Positions 7,053 to 10,748 of a DNA stretch of 10,748 bases are shown here, piece after piece; the first letter of the stretch is position 1; each line of letters begins with the position of its first letter. The notes beneath the pieces were generated by a model that had not been told where the DNA came from, did not search any database, and saw only the letters and a program-made list of their open reading frames with translations. The translations under genes and the position numbers were made by a program. Source of the DNA: Actinomycetota bacterium. GTDB lineage: Bacteria; Actinomycetota; Actinomycetes; S36-B12. Location: NCBI GenBank assembly GCA_003506065.1, contig DNXA01000132.1:1-10748 (forward strand). The letters run 5' to 3'.

Positions 7053-7390
7053 GGTCTCCCTTGATCCGTCAGTGGTGCGGACGCCTGCGCGCGGGGTCGT
7101 CCATCTGGAAGTATGTCTGGTCGCCAATGCCCATGCTCAGGCACGGGGTCCAGACCTCCACCATTCCATGGGTTGCAGCGCAGCAATCGCCAAGCTGCCA
7201 GGCCGAAACCTTTGATGGCTCCATGCGTGCGCACTGACCCCAGCGCATATGCCGAGCAACTGGGGTGAAAGCGGCAACTGGGCATGAGCAATGGGGACAG
7301 AGTCATTTGATAGGCACGAATCAGGCCGATCAGCGCATACTTCAGGGCCCCACCGAGGGTGTGATCCCAAAGCCACAGCACCTGCTTCAT
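7031..7390 (-). CDS. yidD: Membrane protein insertion efficiency factor YidD
   Basis: 119 residues. An amphipathic N-terminal helix (ALKYALIGLIRAYQ) precedes SPLLMPSCRFHPSCSAYA at 32-49, with Cys39 and Cys45, and RLLRCNPWN at 68-76 with Cys72; these are the family hallmarks. Known: YidD is a small inner-membrane-associated protein that assists YidC-dependent insertion. The last ~35 residues after DPVPE form a low-complexity tail and the final part overlaps the yidC start by 22 nt. ATG 7390 overlaps the rnpA stop as ATGA, which suggests translational coupling. Confidence 0.95.
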   Translation of the reverse strand: MKQVLWLWDHTLGGALKYALIGLIRAYQMTLSPLLMPSCRFHPSCSAYALGSVRTHGAIKGFGLAAWRLLRCNPWNGGGLDPVPEHGHWRPDILPDGRPRAQASAPLTDQGRPCSSSIG

Positions 7391-7734
7391 CGCTGTGCCT
7401 TGCGCAGAGCAGAGGACAGCGCCTCAGGAAGTTCCGCCGCCAGGGTCTGGAATCCAACGGTGGCTGCATTGGGAAGTGCTCGCACCACAACATTGGTGCC
7501 GGCGGGCAAGGTGCGCAGCAGGGGCTGGCTCAAGGCGCGCAATTGACGAGTAACGCGATGCCGAGTCACTGAACCACCTACCTGGGCTCCGACGGTGAAA
7601 CCTATACGTGCGGGTTCTTCAACCTGGCGGAACAGCAGGTGCACCACCAGGTGTGGGCGGCCGGCGCGAACACCCTGCCGGACGGTCTGCTGAAAATCAG
7701 CCGACTGCCGCAGCCGAGAGGGTGCGGCAAGCAT
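7387..7734 (-). CDS. rnpA: Ribonuclease P protein component
   Basis: 115 residues, the protein cofactor of RNase P that helps the catalytic RNA bind and process the 5' leader of pre-tRNA. The N-terminal RLRQSADFQQTVRQG (7-21) is the family start. The basic motif at 58-63 is RHRVTR, where most bacteria have RNR-x-KR; RHR is also found in mycobacteria. ATG 7734 overlaps the rpmH stop as TAATG, and its TGA overlaps the yidD start as ATGA, so the three genes are tightly coupled. Confidence 0.95.
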   Translation of the reverse strand: MLAAPSRLRQSADFQQTVRQGVRAGRPHLVVHLLFRQVEEPARIGFTVGAQVGGSVTRHRVTRQLRALSQPLLRTLPAGTNVVVRALPNAATVGFQTLAAELPEALSSALRKAQR

Positions 7735-7868
7735 TAGGCCGAGAGGCGGTCGCGGCCCTTGGTGCGGCGCGCAGCCAGCACGGCACGGCCAGCGCGCGTG
7801 CGCATCCGAAGCCGAAAGCCGTGCGTCTTTGCGCGACGACGGTTATTGGGCTGGAAGGTGCGCTTCAT
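7734..7868 (-). CDS. rpmH: 50S ribosomal protein L34
   Basis: A 44-residue, very basic protein starting [18 protein letters not shown] and continuing [17 protein letters not shown], which is unmistakable L34. ATG 7868 follows AGGAG with a 7-nt spacer. The stop TAA shares one base with the rnpA ATG. It is first in the leftward cluster and directly downstream of a candidate promoter at 7947-7976. It lies divergent to dnaA, as in most actinobacteria and firmicutes. Confidence 0.97.
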   Translation of the reverse strand: MKRTFQPNNRRRAKTHGFRLRMRTRAGRAVLAARRTKGRDRLSA

Positions 7869-7946
7869 GTTCTGGCTCCTGCTGGTTCGTAGACGGGGAA
7901 GCTAGGCATCTGCGCCATACGCGCAAAGGATCCCTAGAACTGGCAA

Positions 7947-7976
7947 AGGGTACGGACGTAGGTGCCTTCGGGTCAA
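7947..7976 (-). promoter_or_regulatory. Candidate rpmH-operon promoter
   Basis: On the minus strand TTGACC (7976-7971) is followed by an 18-nt spacer and TACCCT (7952-7947), a good match to a housekeeping sigma -35/-10 pair. Transcription would start near 7940 and leave a leader of about 70 nt before rpmH. No experimental support is available. Confidence 0.5.
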
Positions 7977-8012
7977 ATGGGTGCTCCGCCCGATTGTGCG
8001 GTACCGGAAAAC

Positions 8013-8042
8013 TTGGCGAATTTCCGCTTTCGTCACTATCGT
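8013..8042 (+). promoter_or_regulatory. Candidate dnaA promoter
   Basis: TTGGCG (8013-8018), an 18-nt spacer and TATCGT (8037-8042) form a plausible -35/-10 pair. The -10 overlaps a one-mismatch DnaA box at 8039-8047, which would suit autorepression by DnaA. The leader to GTG 8133 would be about 80 nt. Confidence 0.45.
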
Positions 8043-8047
8043 CCACA
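8039..8047 (+). promoter_or_regulatory. DnaA box, one mismatch (dnaA promoter)
   Basis: TCGTCCACA differs from the actinobacterial box TTGTCCACA at one base. It overlaps the candidate -10 of dnaA. Confidence 0.6.
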
Positions 8048-8066
8048 GGTCTTGGAACGGTAAAGG

Positions 8067-8080
8067 TCCACACCTGTGGA
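8067..8080. repeat. Short inverted repeat of DnaA half-boxes
   Basis: TCCACA, CC, TGTGGA: two head-to-head TCCACA halves separated by 2 bp in the dnaA leader. Both arms are part of imperfect DnaA boxes (AGGTCCACA at 8064-8072 and, on the other strand, ATTTCCACA at 8075-8083). Confidence 0.55.
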
Positions 8081-8086
8081 AATACA

Positions 8087-8095
8087 TGTGGACAA
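8087..8095 (-). promoter_or_regulatory. DnaA box, exact (dnaA leader)
   Basis: TGTGGACAA, the reverse complement of TTGTCCACA. It lies 38 bp upstream of the chosen dnaA start and inside the expected leader, so it could serve autoregulation. Confidence 0.8.
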
Positions 8096-8121
8096 CTGTC
8101 ACACTCTGATGACGTGGACCC

Positions 8122-8130
8122 AAGGGGGAG
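8122..8130 (+). promoter_or_regulatory. dnaA ribosome binding site (decides start)
   Basis: AAGGGGGAG ends just before CA-GTG. The purine core gives about 4 nt spacing to GTG 8133, while the alternative in-frame ATG 8109 has no such site. This is the reason for choosing the GTG. Confidence 0.7.
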
Positions 8131-8132
8131 CA

Positions 8133-9584
8133 GTGGAAGAGACGCGTGATCTGGCCGAAGTCTGGCCCGAGGTGCTTGCTACCCTTTCCGAGGGCATCCT
8201 CACTCCTCAGCAGCGCGCCTTCGTTGCACTGACTCGTCCACTGGGTCTGGTTGAGGACACCGCATTGGTCGCAGCGCCCAATGAGTTCACCAAAGATGTG
8301 CTGGAAACTCGATTGCGCCCGATGGTGGTGGAAGCGCTCACGGCCACCATGGGTCGAGAGGTGCGGCTGGCTGTCACAGTGGATCCCACCATCGACCCCG
8401 GTCTGGAAGACGTCACCGACGCGGTTGCCGACGCGACCTACGCCAGCGAGCTTCCCGCCGCTGTGACCGAGCAAGTAGCCCAGCCTTTCGTTGAAACCCG
8501 CAACGACGATCGTCCAGGAACCGGTTCGCCGACGACCAGGTTGGAAGAGGGTCGGCTCAATGCCAAGTACACCTTTGACACCTTCGTCATCGGATCCAGC
8601 AACCGCTTCGCTCATGCCGCCGCAGTTGCAGTGGCCGAGCAGCCAGCCAGGGCCTACAACCCCCTGTTCATCTACGGCGGTTCCGGTCTGGGCAAGACCC
8701 ACCTCCTGCATGCCATCGGGCATTACACCCGAACCCTGTACAAGGGCACGCGCGTTCGATACGTCAGCTCTGAAGAGTTCACCAATGAATTCATCAACAG
8801 CATCCGTGACGACAAGGCTGCCGCCTTTCAGCGCAGGTACCGTGATGTTGATGTGCTGCTTGTCGACGATATTCAGTTCCTGAGTGGGAAAGTCCAGACG
8901 CAGGAAGAGTTTTTCCATACGTTCAACACACTGCACAATGCAAACAAGCAGATCGTGATCACTTCTGATCTGCCGCCAAAACTGCTGCAGGACTTCGAGG
9001 ATCGCATGCGTTCGCGGTTCGAGTGGGGCCTCATCACTGACGTCCAGCCGCCAGACCTTGAAACGCGCATCGCCATCCTGCGCAAGAAGAGCGTTCAGGA
9101 ACGGCTGGTTGCTCCCCCTGAGGTTCTGGAGTACATCGCCTCCAAGGTCTCCAGCAACATCCGCGAGCTCGAGGGTGCTCTCATCAGAGTCACAGCCTTC
9201 GCATCACTCAATCGCCAGCCGGTGGACATGTCCATCACCGAGGTGGTGCTCAAGGATCTGTTCCCTTCAGAGGCAGGGCCGGAAATCACGGCCGCACAGA
9301 TCATGGCGGCCACCGCCTCCTATTTCGGAGTGACGGTTGACGATCTCTGTGGAGCCAGCCGTTCACGCGTCCTGGTCACGGCTCGCCAGATCGCCATGTA
9401 CCTGTGTCGTGAGCTCACTGATCTCTCCCTGCCGAAGATCGGCCAGGCCTTCGGCGGTCGCGATCACACCACCGTGATGCATGCGGACCGCAAAATTCGT
9501 CAGCTGATGGCCGAGCGCCGCAGCCTGTTCAATCAAGTCAGTGATCTGACCAGTCGAATCAAGTCGCAGCCACGACCGATGTAA
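8133..9584 (+). CDS. dnaA: Chromosomal replication initiator DnaA
   Basis: 483 residues from GTG 8133. Domain I (about 1-85) contains [15 protein letters not shown] and [14 protein letters not shown]; domain II is a short acidic linker to about residue 145. The AAA+ domain begins at [18 protein letters not shown] and has Walker A GGSGLGKT at 182-189 (Lys188), Walker B LLVDDIQF with Asp245-Asp246, sensor 1 around ITSDLPP, and the RMRSRFEWG stretch with the arginine-finger box. Domain IV carries the DNA-binding signature [15 protein letters not shown] near residues 445-459. ATP-bound DnaA opens oriC, which lies directly downstream. Upstream DnaA boxes, one overlapping the candidate -10, suggest autoregulation. 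Longer in-frame starts (ATG 8109, GTG 8076) lack a ribosome binding site. The gene is divergent from rpmH and followed by dnaN. Confidence 0.97.
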   Translation: MEETRDLAEVWPEVLATLSEGILTPQQRAFVALTRPLGLVEDTALVAAPNEFTKDVLETRLRPMVVEALTATMGREVRLAVTVDPTIDPGLEDVTDAVADATYASELPAAVTEQVAQPFVETRNDDRPGTGSPTTRLEEGRLNAKYTFDTFVIGSSNRFAHAAAVAVAEQPARAYNPLFIYGGSGLGKTHLLHAIGHYTRTLYKGTRVRYVSSEEFTNEFINSIRDDKAAAFQRRYRDVDVLLVDDIQFLSGKVQTQEEFFHTFNTLHNANKQIVITSDLPPKLLQDFEDRMRSRFEWGLITDVQPPDLETRIAILRKKSVQERLVAPPEVLEYIASKVSSNIRELEGALIRVTAFASLNRQPVDMSITEVVLKDLFPSEAGPEITAAQIMAATASYFGVTVDDLCGASRSRVLVTARQIAMYLCRELTDLSLPKIGQAFGGRDHTTVMHADRKIRQLMAERRSLFNQVSDLTSRIKSQPRPM

Positions 9585-9621
9585 TGCCCCGCCAGTCACA
9601 TCCGTCACAACTGTCCCCAAC

Positions 9622-9654
9622 TTTCCCACAGGTGTGGATAGAGCCTGTGGGAAA
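9622..9654. repeat. 11-bp perfect inverted repeat with a DnaA box in the loop
   Basis: TTTCCCACAGG (9622-9632) and CCTGTGGGAAA (9644-9654) are exact reverse complements around an 11-nt spacer. The spacer start (9633-9641) reads CTATCCACA on the minus strand, one base from a DnaA box. It begins 37 bp after the dnaA stop. It could be an origin element or act in the RNA as a dnaA terminator or attenuator; there is no following T-run. Confidence 0.75.
9633..9641 (-). promoter_or_regulatory. DnaA box, one mismatch
   Basis: CTATCCACA on the minus strand, inside the loop of the 11-bp inverted repeat. Confidence 0.6.
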
Positions 9655-9657
9655 ACA

Positions 9658-9666
9658 TGTGTATAA
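9658..9666 (-). promoter_or_regulatory. DnaA box (TTATNCACA form)
   Basis: TTATACACA on the minus strand, which fits the E. coli consensus TTATNCACA. Confidence 0.6.
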
Positions 9667-9747
9667 CCTGAGTACCAGTGGAAAATCTTCTCCAATTGCT
9701 GTCCCCGATGTGTCACAACTGTCCCCTATCCCCACCAGTGCATAGCC

Positions 9748-9756
9748 TGTGGACAA
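9748..9756 (-). promoter_or_regulatory. DnaA box, exact
   Basis: TGTGGACAA, the reverse complement of TTGTCCACA, in mid-oriC. Confidence 0.85.
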
Positions 9757-9811
9757 GTTTTCTGCGGCGGTGAACATTCCCATCGAACTTGGGGATCAAT
9801 GTGGACGCATA

Positions 9812-9820
9812 TGTGGACGA
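9812..9820 (-). promoter_or_regulatory. DnaA box, one mismatch
   Basis: TCGTCCACA on the minus strand; a weaker copy, GCGTCCACA, lies 12 bp away at 9800-9808 in the same orientation. Confidence 0.6.
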
Positions 9821-9838
9821 CTGAGGTGTTCGACGAGG

Positions 9839-9847
9839 TTATCCACA
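9839..9847 (+). promoter_or_regulatory. DnaA box, exact
   Basis: TTATCCACA on the plus strand, the only copy of the classical consensus in the intergenic region. Confidence 0.88.
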
Positions 9848-9853
9848 TAGGAC

Positions 9854-9931
9854 CAGTGCTCATCCCAAGGTCCTCCACAAGGCCCGTGGATGACCCCACG
9901 CCTGTTCACCGCGGGAAACAGTGCTCATCCC
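9854..9931 (+). repeat. 13-bp direct repeat pair in oriC
   Basis: CAGTGCTCATCCC occurs exactly at 9854-9866 and 9919-9931, 65 bp apart. The related 7-mer ACCAGTG occurs at 9674, 9734 and 9852. Confidence 0.65.
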
Positions 9932-9933
9932 CA

Positions 9934-9942
9934 GTATCCACA
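9934..9942 (+). promoter_or_regulatory. DnaA box, one mismatch, next to the trio tract
   Basis: GTATCCACA, one base from TTATCCACA. It is followed by GGAC and then by the trinucleotide tract at 9947-9973. Confidence 0.65.
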
Positions 9943-9946
9943 GGAC

Positions 9947-9973
9947 CTACGACTACTACGACTTCTCTTCCTA
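9947..9973 (-). other. Candidate DnaA-trio (origin unwinding) element
   Basis: Read 5' to 3' on the minus strand this tract splits into nine trinucleotides: TAG four times, TCG twice, and AAG, GAG and GAA once each. It is followed by GTCC and then by the reverse complement of the DnaA box at 9934-9942. Known: the DnaA-trio of Bacillus subtilis is a run of 3'-GAT-5'-type triplets separated from a DnaA box by a short GC-rich spacer, and loads DnaA on one strand. The order and orientation match. The first part is also a 9-bp imperfect tandem repeat (CTACGACTA, CTACGACTT) on the plus strand. Confidence 0.55.
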
Positions 9974-10052
9974 TCGATGGAATCAAGAACCATAAGGTGA
10001 TGCAACAATCCTCCCCACACCTGCCAGCGTTGAGGTCAAAAGGGGATGTACC

Positions 10053-10748
10053 GTGAAGATCCGAGTCGAACGAGACACGCTTGCAGATGCCGTGGCTTGG
10101 GCTGCCCGGACCTTGCCCTCTCGTCCCTCATTACCGGTGCTCGCTGGTCTGGTCCTGACAGCTGATGGTGAGGGTCTGACCCTCAGCAGCTTTGACTATG
10201 AAGTCTCGGCGCGGGTGCTCGTGAGCGCTGATGTTGAAGAGTCGGGAACCACGTTGGTATCTGGTCGCTTGCTCGCAGACATCGCGCGGTCACTTCCAGG
10301 TGCACCAGTGACCCTGGCCAGCGAAGGCACGCGCATTGTGATCACATGCGGTCGCTCTTCCTTCACCTTGCCGACCCTGCCAGTTGAGGATTACCCCCAA
10401 CTTCCTGCAATGCCTCAATCATCAGGTGAGATAAATGCCGCTTTGTTTGCTGAAGCAGTGGCACAGGTGGCAATCGCCGCTGGCCGCGATGACACCCTGC
10501 CGACCCTGACAGGCATCCGGATGGAGATCGAGGGCCAGTCACTCGTGCTTGCTGCCACTGATCGATACCGCCTAGCTGTTCGCAATTTCACGTGGAGCCC
10601 GAAGAATTCCGGTGTCTCTGCAACAGCACCCATTCCTGCCAGAACCCTTGCTGAGACCGCGAAGGCATTGGCCAATGCCGATCTCGTCACCCTTGCCCTG
10701 GCTGAAGCTGGTGAAGGCCTTATTGGTTTCGAGGGGAAGGGTCGACGC
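10053..10748 (+). CDS. dnaN: DNA polymerase III beta subunit, sliding clamp (3' partial)
   Basis: 232 codons are visible and the frame runs off the right edge. The start MKIRVERDTLADAVAWAARTL, with PSLPVLAGLVL and LSSFDYEVSARV following, is a typical DnaN first domain (to about residue 125). The second domain begins near FAEAVAQVAIAAGRDD and includes PTLTGIRMEIEG and LAATDRYRLAV. The dimer forms the ring that tethers polymerase III and binds DnaA-regulating and repair partners. GTG 10053 follows AAAAGGGGA at 10038-10046. It lies directly downstream of oriC, the standard dnaA-oriC-dnaN order. The third domain lies outside the window. Confidence 0.96.
   Translation, partial: MKIRVERDTLADAVAWAARTLPSRPSLPVLAGLVLTADGEGLTLSSFDYEVSARVLVSADVEESGTTLVSGRLLADIARSLPGAPVTLASEGTRIVITCGRSSFTLPTLPVEDYPQLPAMPQSSGEINAALFAEAVAQVAIAAGRDDTLPTLTGIRMEIEGQSLVLAATDRYRLAVRNFTWSPKNSGVSATAPIPARTLAETAKALANADLVTLALAEAGEGLIGFEGKGRR

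Larger units (their letters stand above)
9604..9726 (+). repeat. 15-bp direct repeat pair in oriC
   Basis: GTCACAACTGTCCCC occurs exactly at 9604-9618 and 9712-9726, 108 bp apart. Its second half, CTGTCCCC, resembles a degraded DnaA box. The pair brackets the inverted repeat and the 9658 box. Confidence 0.7.
9585..10052. other. oriC: Chromosomal replication origin oriC (dnaA-dnaN intergenic)
   Basis: A 468-bp gene-free stretch. Exact boxes: TTATCCACA (9839-9847, plus) and TTGTCCACA (9748-9756, minus). One base from consensus: 9633-9641 and 9658-9666 and 9812-9820 on the minus strand, and 9934-9942 on the plus strand. Weaker copies lie at 9622, 9646, 9800, 9871 and 9885. Also present are an 11-bp inverted repeat (9622-9654), direct repeats of 15 and 13 bp, and a candidate DnaA-trio tract next to the last box. 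No strikingly AT-rich block is seen by eye. The small open frame at 9799-10056 is not protein-like. Confidence 0.93.

Noticed and set aside
5109..7064. Very long (651-codon) open frame on the plus strand opposite rsmG, jag and yidC
   Set aside because: It lies fully antisense to three well-conserved genes. The predicted protein is rich in His, Arg and Gln with no recognisable domain, as expected from the complement of high-GC coding DNA.
7902..8936. 344-codon open frame on the minus strand opposite the start of dnaA and the rpmH-dnaA region
   Set aside because: It is antisense to the DnaA AAA+ domain and crosses the promoter region; no family motif is visible.
9799..10056. 85-codon open frame within oriC
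   Set aside because: It is made of DnaA boxes and repeats, has no ribosome binding site, and its product resembles no protein family.

Overview
The window is the chromosomal origin region of a high-GC actinobacterium. The evidence is the gene order (cwlM-like gene, parB, parA, rsmG, jag, yidC, yidD, rnpA, rpmH, then dnaA and dnaN in the other direction), DnaA boxes of the actinobacterial form TTGTCCACA, a catalytically degenerate CwlM-type amidase homologue beside the par locus, an RHR rather than RNR motif in RnpA, and a Jag protein without the N-terminal Jag_N domain. No rRNA, tRNA, insertion sequence or CRISPR array was seen, and no gene looks foreign. I did not compute base composition or skew, and the species cannot be named from the window.

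Layout: (1) Bases 1-3033, plus strand: the 3' part of a CwlM-like pseudo-amidase, a fold-type I PLP aminotransferase and a D-Ala-D-Ala ligase-type ATP-grasp protein. (2) Bases 3034-3076: a short convergent gap with two small inverted repeats. (3) Bases 3077-7868, minus strand: a compact leftward cluster, in transcription order rpmH, rnpA, yidD, yidC, jag, rsmG, a possible 37-codon ORF, parA, parB. Several junctions overlap (TAATG, ATGA, and 22 nt between yidD and yidC). Two parS sites lie inside it, a perfect one just upstream of parA and a variant covering the rsmG start codon. (4) Bases 7869-8132: divergent control region between rpmH and dnaA with a candidate promoter each way and DnaA boxes. 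(5) dnaA, 8133-9584. (6) Bases 9585-10052: oriC, with two exact DnaA boxes, several one-mismatch boxes, an 11-bp inverted repeat, direct repeats, and near dnaN an arrangement resembling the DnaA-trio unwinding element. (7) The first 232 codons of dnaN, running off the right edge.

Together the genes cover replication initiation (DnaA, oriC, the DnaN clamp), origin segregation (ParA, ParB, parS), ribosome and tRNA maturation (L34, RNase P protein, RsmG), membrane protein insertion (YidC, YidD, Jag) and cell-wall precursor supply (CwlM-like protein, Ddl-like ligase). The most notable points are the candidate DnaA-trio element, the frame break between an actinobacterial-type ParA leader carrying parS and the ParA core, the parS site placed over the rsmG start codon, and the loss of zinc ligands in the CwlM-like protein. 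No clearly new system was found: this is a conserved housekeeping locus with some unusual details.
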